From Lineus longissimus (taxonomy: Eukaryota > Nemertea > Pilidiophora > Heteronemertea > Lineidae), in assembly GCF_910592395.1 (NCBI RefSeq), contig NC_088311.1, positions 14,450,501 to 14,514,500 on the forward strand: DNA of 64,000 bases, given 5' to 3'. The notes under the pieces were generated by a model that was given only the letters and a program-made list of their open reading frames with translations, had not been told where the DNA came from and made no database searches. Positions 32,209 to 43,303 of the stretch are shown piece by piece. Each line of letters starts with the position of its first letter. The first letter of the stretch is position 1. Made by a program: the position numbers and the translations under genes.

Positions 32209-32374
32209 AATTGAACCCTCGGCTTCGGACCTTGGTTGAGTTACCAAGACACTCTCGGGTGGAGCTAAAATTTCGTCCAAACCCTCGCCTGTCGGCTCGG
32301 GTTTGGACTGTATTTTAGCTCCACCCGAGAGTGTCTTGGTAACTCAACCAAGGTCCTCCGCCTCGGGTTCAATT
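32209..32374. repeat. 166-bp near-perfect palindrome (foldback)
   Basis: The left arm starts AATTGAACCC and passes through CCTTGGTTGAGTTACCAAGA and CTCTCGGGTGGAGCTAAAAT; the right arm is its inverse, ending GGGTTCAATT. The centre (TCCAAACCC ... GGGTTTGGA) is also self-complementary, so the loop is only about 15-20 bases. Few mismatches are present. No ORF or known terminal motif was found; flanks do not show an obvious target duplication. Confidence 0.85.
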
Positions 32375-32379
32375 CCTTA

Positions 32380-33725
32380 AATCAAAACGTTCCCGATAAG
32401 TGTCGAGCTGGTGACTTCGGAAGATTTGGTACAAACTGATTTTCTTCCCAATTCTATTTGTCACTTACTGTAGAACGTAAAAAAATCGCGTGCTGGATAT
32501 TTTCGCGCATTTCGCGAGTTGGTCATGCTCGCGAAAATATTCTGCCACAAAAATGTCTTGCTCTTCAGCAAGAAATTCAAGTCATTGTTTCCACGTCTCC
32601 ACATGCATTGCATCCATTTCGTCTCTCTCTAAGCTTACTTAACCATTAAGAAGTGATTAATTAGAGACCATGTATACCCCTTGCAATTATTAGCGAGTAT
32701 ATCATTACACCTAACAAACACAAATTCCACACCTCTTCAATGACTTTGTACAGACACGTACACTTCAGCACCAACTAGTTATGATAAGAGGTTGTTGCTA
32801 CAATCTTACGAATTGTTTTACGATGCAGTCCATAATTATGAGTGCGCTGCTTCAGCGTGGTACTCCTCCAAAACATACGCATGCGCCATATCTCATCATC
32901 GCAAGTGCCATAGAATTGCCAGTCAAGTTTGGAACAGAAAAAGAGGTGCACCTGTTCATTATTTAGAAATGTATTTATTTGTTTTTTGATGATACATTAC
33001 AACTGCGATATTTCCTACAGGGTGAATCCGTTTCCACCCCCAATAAGACCAGCATCGATTAGCTCTTTCAGTGTGCCAATGTTTTCCCCGGCTTCCTCAA
33101 GACCTGCAAGTACAAACATTGAAAAACAAGTTACAGTAACTGTATGACTGATCAATAAGATTTGTGAGAACCTTTGGTACCGACGCGCACCTGGTCGGTC
33201 CACATATACCATAGTTTCACACAGCCAGGGATGCCCCGTTAGTTCTTAAAATTTTCCTCAGATCCCAAAGGCCTCCTCACACCCGAGGAACAACTGCAAT
33301 TAGCACCAAGAAGGTGCAAATGGCATGTTTTACAAGCCTTTAGGTGACGAAGTTCAGTTGGCGCGGGCAGTTCGACGGGAGGATGAATAGTCAAATTAGT
33401 CAATCATTAGCATGGTTGTCATGTTGCGGAATGATACAGTTCCTTTGAATGTTAAAATTACAAAACAAAACCGACTATCTTAGCTTTAAGGCTCTATAGG
33501 GAGGTCAGTAGGTGGCAATATCGTGATATAGGTACCCATTACGTTTTTTCTGATGATGACGTCATCATTGAGCATCGTTAAGTGAAATAGACATAAAATA
33601 TGATAAAATATATATACGACTGTGTTCCTACAAGGTATGGGACTTCAACGAAATAAAGAAGTTCGCAGATGATTGATGAAATTCTATCAAACTGTTCATA
33701 TACTATCAATCCTGGCCCTGACCTT
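32380..33725. other. Region without a firm gene; one end of a dispersed element at 32464-32620
   Basis: 32464-32620 matches the left end of the inverted-repeat element at 52893-53326 (TACTGTAGAACG, AAAAAATCGCG, TTCGCGAG, GAAAATATTCTGCC). The rest shows only short ORFs with no recognised domain. Confidence 0.55.
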
Positions 33726-33730
33726 TTATA

Positions 33731-33800
33731 TAGGGTTAGGATTATAGGGTTAGGGTTTGGGTTAAGATAGCTATAACCCGAACCCGAACCCTAACCCTGA
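33731..33800. repeat. Interstitial telomere-like motifs in head-to-head order
   Basis: The stretch has AGGGTTAGGATTATAGGGTT, AGGGTTTGGGTT, an 11-bp centre, then AACCCGAACCCGAACCCTAA, CCCTGA. It therefore has degenerate TTAGGG-like units followed by CCCTAA-like units, which also makes it a palindrome. Copy number is only three or four per side. Confidence 0.65.
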
Positions 33801-34019
33801 TGCCCTTAAATATGAAATGCAAAATCCTAACACTTTGAACGGAATAAGCGATAGGCTCATCCACACTATATTACTTATTTCGTTAAAATAACACAAAACT
33901 ATCGAGCCATAAAATATATTGAACGATAATACATGTATTAACAATTCAAAGGCAAATTCAAAACACCCACACACAGAATAAATTATAGTAAATCAGTGAG
34001 TGGGAATAGGTCAAAAGGT

Positions 34020-34131
34020 GATGGATACTCATTCCCTTATCCAACAGAAACGATGATGGTATACTCGTGAAATAGGTACTCAAACCTGATCAAGCATGAT
34101 TTCTAATCTTTCACCCCTAAACAATTCCAAG
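34020..34131. repeat. ~200-bp tandem array, left part
   Basis: Contains ACAGAAACGATGATGG, TATACTCGTGAAATAGGTAC, TTTCTAATCTTTCACCC and ends AATTCCAAG, in the order seen again at 36.7-37.4 kb. The array is cut by the Copia element at CCAAG (34127-34131). Confidence 0.8.
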
Positions 34132-34227
34132 TGTTAATATTCAATGTATGCTCCCTGATGGACGTCAGGAGGAAGAGTGTTGGGAAGAATATTTGTGTCG
34201 TCATGTAGTTTTATCAGCGAATTATCA
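34132..34227 (+). repeat. Copia 5' LTR
   Basis: 96 bp, TG...CA ends, matching 36624-36747 apart from indels near the start and middle (the right copy has a longer AT-rich start and extra TGTGTCGTATTTGTGTCATA). Confidence 0.8.
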
Positions 34228-34382
34228 AGTAGAAGTACCCCGATACGTTTGTAGAAGTTCTCCTGAGCTGGGCAAATATGGCGCGCAATTCTCTTCAGAT
34301 GTGGCATGGGTATAGTAGCTATCAGCTAGTTTTCGGCAAAAACCCGGACTTGCCGAATGTGATGTCAGAATAACTTCCTGCG

Positions 34383-36420
34383 TTGCAGGGTACTACAACT
34401 AGTGAGGTTCTTGCAAAGCACTTTAACGCTCTTCATGCTAACAGGCAGGCTTCCATCGAGTCTGAAGTCGAGGAAAGAATTCGGCGTGCTCTGCGAAACA
34501 AAATCCGTGCATCTGAGCAGGTGTTTCGCAATAGAGATCGAGTGTTCTACAAAAGAGAAGGCCAGGAACGACGGCTAAAACCAGGGAAGGTTGTATTCCA
34601 AGACGGCCGTGTAGTGTTTTTGCGACACGGTGGTACTTTTGTTAGGGTGTCGCCGCATCGGTTAGTGCACCGCAAGTGCCAAACCTACACCGGTGGTTTC
34701 GGAGAACATTGACGGAGCCAGCCAAGTTTGCAGGTGCATGGTGAATCTAATCTGAAAAAGAACTCGAGGATACAATATAAGATAAAACCTGAGAATGACT
34801 GGACAATGGCTATGGTAAAAAGTAGGGCGGGTAAACTCAGTGGACTATACAGTGACCGGTACAATGTGCGCGAGGATAACAGTGAGATTGATTCCAGCAT
34901 TGACCTGAGGCAAGTATACACTTGGGGCAAACTGGACAACTTTGAGAATGTGAATGCGGCTATGATCCTTAGGGCAAAGCATAAAGATGAATCTTGTGTT
35001 ACAGCCAAAAAGGAAGAATTACATTAGCTGAGAGATTTTCAAACATATGAGGAAGTCGATGATGTTGGGCAACCTAGAGCCTCTACCAGATGGGTGTTAG
35101 CTGAAAAATCTGGCAAAGTCAAGGCCAGACTGGTTGCCAGGGGCTTTGAGGAAGACGAATGCGTACAAAAAGACTCCCCAACCGTCTGCAAGTGATCAGT
35201 GAGAGTAAATTCTTGTTGCTGCCGCAAGTAACCAATGGGCTGTTAAAACGACCGACATCAAATCTGCGTTTCTTCAAGGTAAGGCTTTGGATAGGGAAGT
35301 GATTCTAGAGCCCCTAAAAGAAGAAGCTCGTGCGGAAAATTTGGCGGCTCAGGCACTGTCTGTACTGGTTGAACGATGCTGCTTGGCAATTTTATCATAG
35401 CGTCAGGAATACTCTCCTGGGGATCGGATGCCAGCAGTCAGTGCATGACCCTGCCGTATTTATCCTGATGAAAGATGGACGGCTACTGGGTGTAATAGGG
35501 AGTCACATTGATGACTTCATCCATGCAGGTTGCCTTGAATTTGACACGTTGGTGATGGACAAATTGCGTGAGCGCTTCCTGGCGGGTCGTATTGAAAACA
35601 CAGCATTTACATATGTTGGGTTCAATCAGAAGATAGAATTCTGTTGGATCAGAGCGAGAACACAGAAAGTGTTGATCCGATAGAACTTGCTGCTGAAAGA
35701 CAGTGTGGATGAGTTGACTAGCAAGGAGAAAACAATGTGCAGAAGTGTTGTAGGTCGCCTAAATTGGGCTGTTCAGGGCACTAGGCCTGTTCTTGCATTC
35801 GAGATGATTGATCTCAGCACAAAATTCAACCAGGCTAAGGCGGTTGACATATTGCAGTTAAATAAGGATGTGAAAAAGTTAAAATCAGAAAGATCTGAGC
35901 TGTAGTTCCCTACGTTGGGGAATCATAGAGAATGGAAGATTGTGGTGTTCTCGGATGCAGCTTTGGCTAACCTTGGTGACGGCATCAGCAGCACGGCAGC
36001 GCACATTGTTTTTCTGGTAGGAAAGGACGGAAAATGCTGTCCACTAAACTAGTCTGCTGCTAACAAAATCAAACGGGTGGTTAGATCTACAATTATTGCT
36101 GCTAAGGCGCTAAGTTTGCTATAGGCGTGCGATGACGCTGTGTATCTCAGAGATCAATTGCAGTATATTTTGGGACACAACTTAAAATGCGAATTGAATG
36201 CAGTTGTTGACAACAAGAGTGTAGTTGCGTCATTGTGATCAACAAAATTTGTTGATGCTAAGCGTTTGCGCCTGGATGTAAGTGCTATTCAGCAGTGCAT
36301 CAAACGAAAGGAGATTACCAGGTTGCAAACTGTGTGACGAAGAAAGGCGCATCCGCTGAAAAAGTTGTTGAATGTGTTGAGAACAGAAAAAGACTACTGA
36401 GTGAGACAAAGTGTCAGTGA
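34383..36420 (+). pseudogene. Copia pol remnant: integrase C-terminus, RT, RNase H
   Basis: 34383-34712 is open and reads as the end of a Copia integrase (DRVFYKREGQERRLKPGKVV, FVRVSPHRLVHR). Around 35050-35160 the RT begins (RWVLAEKSGKVKARLVARGF). 35330-35683 carries LYWLNDAAWQFYHSVRNTL and the RT catalytic-type block GSHIDDFIHAG. 35687-36400 holds the RNase H region (CRSVVGRLNWAVQGTRPVL, VFSDAALANLGDG, VVDNKSVVASL) with many stops. Multiple stops and frameshifts make it non-functional. Described only; no reconstruction is given. Confidence 0.88.
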
Positions 36421-36623
36421 AGATTAAAGCGTGTAATAGACAATGCCTGTGATAGACAATGCTTTGAAGTGCTGTGTAATTGATTATTCATTTTAGATAA
36501 CGTGTTTTAGAAGTTTACTGTTTTAAAATTTTAGCCTGCTTCACTTTCTGTTGTCAGTTCATTTAGTGGTTATGTTGTGCGCACGTTAATATGTGTTGAC
36601 TTAAAAAGAATGGAAAACGAAAT

Positions 36624-36747
36624 TGTTATAAATTTTAATGTTTAATGTATGCTCCCTGATGTGACGTCAGGAGGAAGAGTGTTTGGAAGAATATATGTGT
36701 TGTGTCGTATTTGTGTCATAATGTCATGTTTTATCAGCGAATTATCA
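36624..36747 (+). repeat. Copia 3' LTR
   Basis: Partner of the 5' LTR. The start is placed at TGTTATAAATTTT because the purine tract ends directly before it; a shorter start at 36639 is possible. Confidence 0.75.
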
Positions 36748-37395
36748 CCAAGGGCCTATTGTTTAAATCCCTCCCCAAAATAAGACCCCTTCATCGCAAC
36801 AGAAACATTGACGGAGGTTCCTCGCTACTATATATACTCGTGAAATAGGTACTCAAAACGTAGCAAACAAAATTTCTGATCGTTCGCCCCCAGAAAATTC
36901 CAAGCCCCTATTTCTAAAATCTCTCCCCACAGTAAAACCCTTTCATCGCAACAGAAACATTGATGAAGGTTTCTAGCTAAACTCGTGAACGAATCGGTTA
37001 CGGAAATTATTGACGGTAGGTTCATCGCTACCATGTATACTCGTGAAATAGGTACCCAAAACTGGGCAATCAAAATTTCTAATCTTTCACCCAATATAAT
37101 TCCAAGCCCATATGTTTTAATCTCTCCCAAAAGTAAAACCCTTTCATCGCAACAGACACAATAATGAAGGTTCCTAGCTATAAAACTCGTGAACGGATCG
37201 GTAACAGAAACATTGACGGAAGGTTCCTCGCTACTATATACACTCGTGAAATATGTACCCAATTCGGATCGGGAACAGAACCATTGATGGAAGGTTCCTA
37301 GCCACGACATAATACATGTATACTCGTGATATTATAGGTACCAAATAAGGCATCGGGTAGAGACATTGATGAAGGTTCCTCGGCCTATTGACGAT
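36748..37395. repeat. ~200-bp tandem array, right part
   Basis: Three to four imperfect units of about 190-212 bp. Landmarks recur in order: CTTTCATCGCAACAGA, CATTGACGG, GGTTCCTCGCTAC, ATACTCGTGAAATAGGTAC (36836, 37028, 37240), ATTTCTAATCTTTCACCC, AATTCCAAG (36896, 37101). It continues directly from the left part once the Copia element is removed. ORF 36828-37310 on the minus strand is a translation of this array. Confidence 0.8.
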
Positions 37396-38200
37396 ATGAA
37401 GGGCACGTTATGTATATGATCGACATGGCATTTCCAAATCATTCATTTTGAACCTATTGAGGCCCGTTTGAAGATTGCACGCATCATGCCATTTCTTGGT
37501 CAATTATTTACCATTCTCAGGATCCAAGAGGTGTCAGAGGTGGCGCAACCTATCGGTGTACTTATGAATAAATGAAATGAAAATGCTGTAGACTTCTTCT
37601 CTAGATTCATACGAACCCAGAAATGTATATATTTTGGTGCCTGTGATGTATGATTAGGCCTCAGCAGGAAATGAAAGACTACTTTTCACATCTAGACAGA
37701 GATCGGACAAGAATATGATTCTGTTCTATTATGAGATTAATAACGGCATCATCTGAAAATATTTTTCGTGATATTTTGGTGATGTGATATTTGCATTTAT
37801 TTAGTATGCAATTCCATTTTGTTTATTTATCATTAAGAAAAGTGTGTTTAAACTTAAGGTCATGTATTAAACTGAACAGTAGAACTGCATGTATATGAAC
37901 ACGACATCGTATAACCCGTCACTGTGCAGAAGTCGGCACCTGCTAGAAAGTCACGTATAAAGATGTATGAATTGATTTCATAACTGGTCTTACTTCTAAA
38001 TCCTTATAAACATGTTAGTCCCAAAGGTGCCGAGTTCCGCAAGTTTTACGTTTTTACTTTATTTCACTTTTCGAGTTTTTGGTCTCCCAGTAGCCAAGTC
38101 GAGAATCACAATGGACTAAAATTTGTTGTAGAGATCCACTAACCTAGTTAGTCACGGTTAGAAAGTCTTAGCTGCTAAGAAACGTGCCATAAGGTGCCTT
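37396..38200. other. Region without recognised gene
   Basis: A+T-rich sequence with short ORFs; no repeat or domain recognised. Confidence 0.4.
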
Positions 38201-38345
38201 TTAAGAGTTTCCGTGGATTCATCCGCCCTGTTTCTAGAAAATGTTTGATTTCTTGCTGCCTATTACATATGGCACTAATCCAGCACCTGTACGGGTTGGG
38301 ACATGTCATACAGACTTTCAGAAACCGGGTGCACTGTTTAATAAT
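38200..38345 (+). repeat. Dispersed repeat, copy 1 (~145 bp)
   Basis: GAGTTTCCGTGGATTCATC, GCTGCCTATTACATATGGC, GGGACATGTCATACAGA and GAAACCGGGTGCACTGTT occur in the same order at 40975-41123. Confidence 0.8.
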
Positions 38346-38544
38346 GAAGACATTATCGTAATGATTAGGCGTATTTTTCTCTATAATATCCTGCTTGAAG
38401 AACCTTATTACCAGATGAACACAATAATATTATTTCGTTTAAAGACCCCAACAACACAGTTTTTCTAACATTATTGAATAAATTTTCCTTTCCCAGGACT
38501 GGCAACTGGAAGGTGTGATAAGATTCTCGGCAATCTTGGGACTT

Positions 38545-39015
38545 GATTCACCAGGGTGGTCACAGTGTATGTCAATTGACCTCTGTGACATTGAAAACTA
38601 GATCAAATCTAAAACACGTATGAGATGTGTTGTATCCTTGCTTGGAGTACCTACCAAAAACCTATTATCGACAACAAGTCACTACTACTAAGCGAGATAT
38701 TGTACTTTTTTCCTTCGCAGTTTCGACCCCTAGGTGGCCTTGTGGAGCATCAGGTCGGACCGAAAGTCGGTGTCAGAGGTTTTCAGACGTACGACTCATT
38801 TGTTTCGAGTTCATGTACACAGCTTTAGCTGTTAAGAAATGTGTTATAGTTACATTCCGACGGGTAATTTACCCCATTTGAACTCTGTGACCTTGAAACG
38901 TAGGTCGATTAAAAACCCTTATGATATGAGATGGATCCTTTCTAGTAGCACCTAGCATAAACGTTGTATCGAAAAGGATTCACTAACAAGCGATACATCG
39001 CACTCTGTATGATTT
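38545..39015. repeat. Imperfect ~325-bp tandem pair
   Basis: The segment around 38565-38710 (GAACTCTGTGACCTTGAAA-like start, then ATGAGATG, GTACCTACCAAAAAC, CACTACTACTAAGCGAGATA) resembles 38880-39005 (GAACTCTGTGACCTTGAAAC, ATGAGATGGATCC, TAGCACCTAGCATAAACG, CACTAACAAGCGATACAT). Confidence 0.6.
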
Positions 39016-40974
39016 TACATATCGCCTCCTGGTGACAAGAGACGGGGATGGATCAATGCTTTTTAGGGCGTTGTGCACATCAGTGGAGGAGTACAAAATA
39101 TGTGGCAAAATTTCAAGTTGGTACATTGAACGGTATTGGGGGGAGATATTACTTTCGGACGGACCGACAAACGGGCCGACTGCCGGTCTCACGGCGAATG
39201 GTGATACAATACCTCCCTCGATCCTCAGGAATAGGGAAATGAAGAGCTCGGACCAACGCACGACTAGCACCGATTTCCAAGCCTTCTGGGGCGGGTCGGT
39301 TTCTTTCGGAACGAACGTTCAACAACGAAAGCCGCCCGTCGATCACCCACCTTACCTCCCAGGTACTCCGTTCCGCCTCTTCCCAAATCAAACTGGAGGG
39401 AAAGGGGCCTCACGTGCTTCTTTGATGTCATCACTTTGGAATAGTTAGTATCTAATGTGATTGGCCGTATTCGTCTGGGACCCGAAGGGAAGAGTTGGAG
39501 TGTCACGTGGTATTATGTCATATTTAAAATGTCGTAGATTTACTATCTCCTGATTGTCGAGTAAAGGTATGTTAGTTCTGTTGATTTAGTTTGAAAATAA
39601 TTCATTTAAACTAATACGATGGTCCTTGTTAACATAACTATTATCAATTTTTACGAAAATGTACTTAGTTTTAGCCAATGAGTAAAATGAAAAAAAAGGC
39701 ATAATTCTCTTGGTCTTTGTTCATCTTGTCATGTGCTCCCACTTACGGTCACGTGACTTCCTCGGATGGGCTCCTACCGTATTTGAGGGTCGAGTACGCA
39801 TGGCAAATTTATTTGAAAATGACTTCGCGAGACGTGAATCGGGAATAAAATAGCCCAAATTGCTCATGCAAAATTAAACATTCAGTACTCAAATTTCATC
39901 TTCAATATTAAACCGTTATCTAAATAGTAAAGTTAGTTACGTTTGGCTTTGAAAAAATCCAACATACATACGCAACAGTGTTCGTACCGATCCGGGGACC
40001 CGGTCCGACTCTTCGCGCCCAAACTCGGGTCATGGCCGTCAAGTGCAGTCACGCCTCGGTCTTTAGGAGTTGGCAAATTAAGAGCTCTCCCCAACTGCCG
40101 TCCTAACCCCCATGGGATTTCCGTCTTGGCTGGGCAGATGCTACCGCAACAATTTATAGTGTGCAGTCTATTACACCCAAGTCTTCTCAACTCTACAATG
40201 TGTACAGGAAGGATGTACTGCGCGATTGACCAATTCAGAGTCAACCATTCGCTCCATGCCCGTCGTCACTCCCATCGCTCGCGATAATTCCTAACACTCT
40301 CACCAAACACACGGTATTAAAGTTATTTGATGAGCATGCGAAACTCACTGAGGCAACAGACTTCTGCTCAAATTGTCAATCAATCTTCCGTCCAGTTTTC
40401 TACACGATATTGTTTCCTAATATAGCCTTCAATACTTGGCACAAACAAGAAACAACTACTGTAAGGGTAGACCCCTATATCCCTGCCTTCCACGTAGATT
40501 CAATGGTCCTCTAGGGTCGATATGGCTGCCCCAGAAGGCAGGCTGAATACTCTAAACATATTTAACTCGTGTAAATCTACTCTGCATAATAATGGCCGAG
40601 TTTCCCACAGAAACCTGAGTTGTGATCTCTTTGTGCTTTACTCCTTGTCATGACAAAACCTCTTATGTGCAGCTCCGCCTCTGTTAGTGTTACTTTGAGT
40701 AACGGAGTAAAACACGAAAAAAACACAGTTTTCATTACGATAATAAGCCTTACGCCCAGGTCAACCGTCGCGAAAGGGTTTGCGCTGACAAGTGCACTCG
40801 CGAGATTTAAACAGGTAATGCGGCAGCCATCTTGGATTTTGAGGCGTTGACCTACATTTCGATAGGGTGCTTACTAATTCTTATACGTACCCACACATCA
40901 AATTTGGCTTTGATACATCGCTGACTTCTCTAGATATCGCTCTCATTAATTCTACTAAAATCATTTAAGATAGC
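39016..40974. other. Region without recognised gene
   Basis: Overlapping ORFs on both strands at 39032-39506 and 39933-40287 reflect a locally G+C-rich, stop-poor stretch; no domain is recognisable. GGACGGACCGACAAACGGG near 39157 resembles the tail of common dispersed repeats. Confidence 0.4.
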
Positions 40975-41123
40975 TTTAAAGAGTTTCCGTGGATTCATCA
41001 ACCCTTCAACCTTTAACCGTAGTTCCAAAAAAACCCTTTGGATTACCTGTTGCCTATATATCACATGTACGAGTGGGGACATGTCATGCAGAGTTTCTGA
41101 AACCGGGAGCACTGTTCAATAGA
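40975..41123 (+). repeat. Dispersed repeat, copy 2 (~145 bp)
   Basis: Direct-orientation partner of 38200-38345. Confidence 0.8.
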
Positions 41124-41144
41124 TTGGTATAAAGAATGAACACA

Positions 41145-41303
41145 TTAGCGAGCTTTCGCACCGGCACGGTTAATAGCCAAACGACTGCACTTAGGTCATC
41201 AGAATTCACGCTCTAGTAACGTGTACACATCCGCTTTTCGGATAGTCTATCCGCAAATAGCTCATTATGCGTATGTGAAAAACGGATAATAAAACAAGAG
41301 TAA
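41145..41303. repeat. Dispersed repeat, inverted partner at 60702-60862
   Basis: Contains CTTTCGCACCGGCACGGTTA, TCCGCTTTTCGGATAGTCTA and CATTATGCGTATGTG; the inverse of all these is found in order at 60702-60862. The centre has the small palindrome CGGATAGTCTATCCG. Confidence 0.8.
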
Positions 41304-41823
41304 AGCTAGAATTACATTTATACGTTTTATAGTCCGTATATCGTATGCGTTTAACGCATCCATCCAACGAAAATTTTTCAACACATGCTTAACCATTTGC
41401 GCATTCACATATCTCCGACAACTGCATAAAACGGGTGCGTTTAAGCGCATACGTTGGTCGAATCCAACGCATCCGTGCTATCAGGTACGTGAACGGATAG
41501 AAATTCCTTTGAAATGACGTCATTTTGGGATATACTTTCCTTGAAGTCGACCCTTGTCTACGAAACCATGCCGAGGAAGACAGGGTTGAAGAAAAATTTC
41601 GTGGAGGACTTGGTGAACGCTGTCCGAGATCGTCCGTTCCTGTACAATCCGAAGCATGCTGATTACCACGATTCAAAAAAATGCTTTAATGCATGGAATC
41701 TATAGAAAAGTTTTGCCCTTAATAAAGCGCTCGATATTACGTATAAATGTGTATCAGAAACTCGGATGCTGGAAATGGAAACGCATCACGCATCCGTTTC
41801 AACGTATACATGTAAATCTAGCT
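41304..41823 (+). mobile_element. PIF/Harbinger-type MITE, 520 bp, TAA target duplication
   Basis: Left end AGCTAGAATTACATTTATAC and inverted right end AGCTAGATTTACATGTATAC, both flanked by TAA (41301-41303, 41824-41826), the preferred Harbinger target. The interior carries a truncated MADF-type ORF, so it is an internal-deletion derivative of a two-gene element. Confidence 0.85.
41568..41705 (+). pseudogene. Truncated MADF-domain protein in the MITE
   Basis: 45 codons. FVEDLVNAVRDRPFLYNPKH, then ADYHDSKKCFNAWN match the first half of a MADF (trihelix-like) domain: (I/V)-x-x-V-x-x-x-P-x-LY ... Y-x-D ... W. The stop comes just after the Trp, so the domain is incomplete. In complete PIF/Harbinger elements such a protein is the transposase partner. 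Confidence 0.75.
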
Positions 41824-41984
41824 TAAGGTCGATATATTGGGGAATGTACGAGACTCATGTTCGACATTATACACGAACTTGATAAACGAAAAGAGGTTTA
41901 ATTCTCTCTTGAATTTTCAGAGGGCCTTCGACACTCCTTTGTAATCGAAAGGGTACAAGAATATTTCAACTTTTGTGTAACTGT

Positions 41985-42188
41985 AGAAAATTGATTTAAA
42001 TATTGTCATTACCTTTCTAGAGCCTTTGATCCTGATTCGGTTTTTATTTTATCTTGCCTCAAGATCTAACTTTGTTTCCGACCGAAGCGTGAGCCTAATT
42101 CCTCAACCCCAAAACAAAGGAAGGAGGCTGTTCCATAGATCAGCCTCCCTCCTTATTACTGATCCAACAGTAGGCAGCAGGGTTTAAC
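41985..42188 (+). repeat. Repeat family X, copy 1, first segment
   Basis: Matches 47700-47905 (ATTGTCATTAC, TTTCTAGAGCC, AAGCGTGAGCCTAATTCCTC, AGGCTGTTCCA, GGCAGCAGGGTTTAAC). Copy 1 is interrupted after GGGTTTAAC by the MULE derivative. Confidence 0.8.
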
Positions 42189-43180
42189 GAATCTAGGTAA
42201 TAAAGGCACTGGAAAAAAGGCACTGGAAAAAAGGTACGGAAAAAAAGGCACTGGTAAAAAAGGCACTGGAAAAAAAGGCACCGGAAAAAAAGGCACCAAA
42301 AAATCTCTACCAAGGTAAAAAAGGCACTCGGCCCAAAAAAACTTTAAAAATCAAAACGAATTTGGTGAATCATTGTGTCCTTGTATGTCTTTTCTGTAAT
42401 TTTTTCCCTTCATTTTTCCTACTTGGATATAGGAACAGCCTGTCAAAAATATAAAAGCCCATATCTCAAGCACCAAACAGAAACACATTTCCCAGGTATA
42501 CCGTTTGTGTCTATACATTGCATACATTAATTTGGTATGATTAGGGTTGGCCAAATGTCTTTTTTTTTGGCTGGTCCAGATACGGGCTTTTATATTTTTG
42601 ACCGGCTGTGACCGTAGTCCACCTGCTCTTGTTGTTCGTTATCAGCTCCATGATCGTCACAGCACTCTGGTTTGTATGATACTGAATGGCTAACTGATGC
42701 CCACCTTATATATGTTTCTGTGAAGCCATCACTTAAATTGCAGTAAAGAAGAAAGACGATCTAAAACAATACATGCGAAACCATGAAAAGAACTAAACAA
42801 AGAAATTTCTGGGAGGCCAGTCAGGATCACCAACAAAGAATCCATGATGAAGCCATCACGAAAATACACATACAAAGAAACTCATGAAGATTACATGGAA
42901 GCCATGAAATATGAACAATTAACAATTTCTCTGTTTTGGAAGAATGGCCTCCGAAGTTGAAAAAGAACTGTTTTAATATTTAGAACATGGTTTCAACTTT
43001 TGGGAAGGGCATAAGCCTGCTGTACATACTCGACACCATAAATACTGCTCAGTCAACATACCTTTCTATTACAGTAAATATTTCGTGGTAGAAAAACTCA
43101 TCGAATATACATGTACAAGTTACTGTATGCCTAATAGCTACATGTAAGTCATTCAGTTAATTAATCAATTAACAGGTAAT
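42189..43180 (-). mobile_element. Deletion derivative of the FLYWCH-MULE
   Basis: In inverted orientation, 43178-42635 corresponds to 49213-49765 of the larger MULE copy (including the transposase start ATGGAGCTG, AACGAACAACAAG) and 42634-42189 to 52212-52688 (right terminal repeat with GGCACTGGAAAAAA units). About 2.45 kb, nearly all of the transposase, is missing between them, and the far 5' end is absent. A 174-bp inner MITE (42436-42609, 25-bp inverted ends around GTCAAAAATATAAAAGCCC) sits in the terminal repeat. Confidence 0.85.
42436..42609. mobile_element. Inner MITE-like hairpin within the MULE terminal region
   Basis: CAGCCTGTCAAAAATATAAA at the left is the inverse of the right end (one mismatch over 25 bases). 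The copy at 52225-52390 has lost part of one arm. ORFs here on both strands (same peptide at 42351-42554 and 52285-52479) arise only because the sequence is repeated. Confidence 0.7.
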
Positions 43181-43184
43181 TATT

Positions 43185-43303
43185 TGAGTTGAGGTTATGG
43201 GTCACTGCTGCTTAGTGTGATTATTACATAACCAGAAGTGTGTAAACAATCCTATTTCTAAACAATGCATTCTCTGTCACCCCAGGTAGAGATTAATTAC
43301 CAG
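43185..43303 (+). repeat. Repeat family X, copy 1, second segment
   Basis: Matches 47918-48022 (GGGTCACTGCTGCTT, TGTGATTATTACATAACC, TCACCCCAGGTAGAGATTAA). Interrupted after CCAGTAT by the LINE. Confidence 0.8.

Larger units (their letters stand above)
34132..36747 (+). mobile_element. Decayed Ty1/Copia LTR retrotransposon with short LTRs and CCAAG target duplication
   Basis: Related sequences at 34132-34227 and about 36624-36747 are the LTRs: both start TGTTA, share TGTATGCTCCCTGATG, GACGTCAGGAGGAAGAGTG and end TTTTATCAGCGAATTATCA. CCAAG flanks both outer ends (34127-34131 and 36748-36752), a 5-bp duplication. A purine-rich tract (AAAAAGAATGGAAAACGAAA) lies just before the right LTR. The inner 2.4 kb encodes only the integrase C-terminus, RT and RNase H, so gag, protease and the integrase core are lost. 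No primer-binding site was identified. Confidence 0.88.

Noticed and set aside
36828-37310. 160-codon minus-strand ORF with internal repeats
   Set aside because: It is the translation of the ~200-bp tandem array.
39032-39506. Overlapping ORFs on both strands, up to 138 codons
   Set aside because: No domain, no splice or promoter context; explained by a G+C-rich stretch with few stops.
42351-42554. Nearly identical small proteins at 42351-42554 and 52285-52479
   Set aside because: Apparent conservation is due to two copies of the MULE terminal region, not selection.
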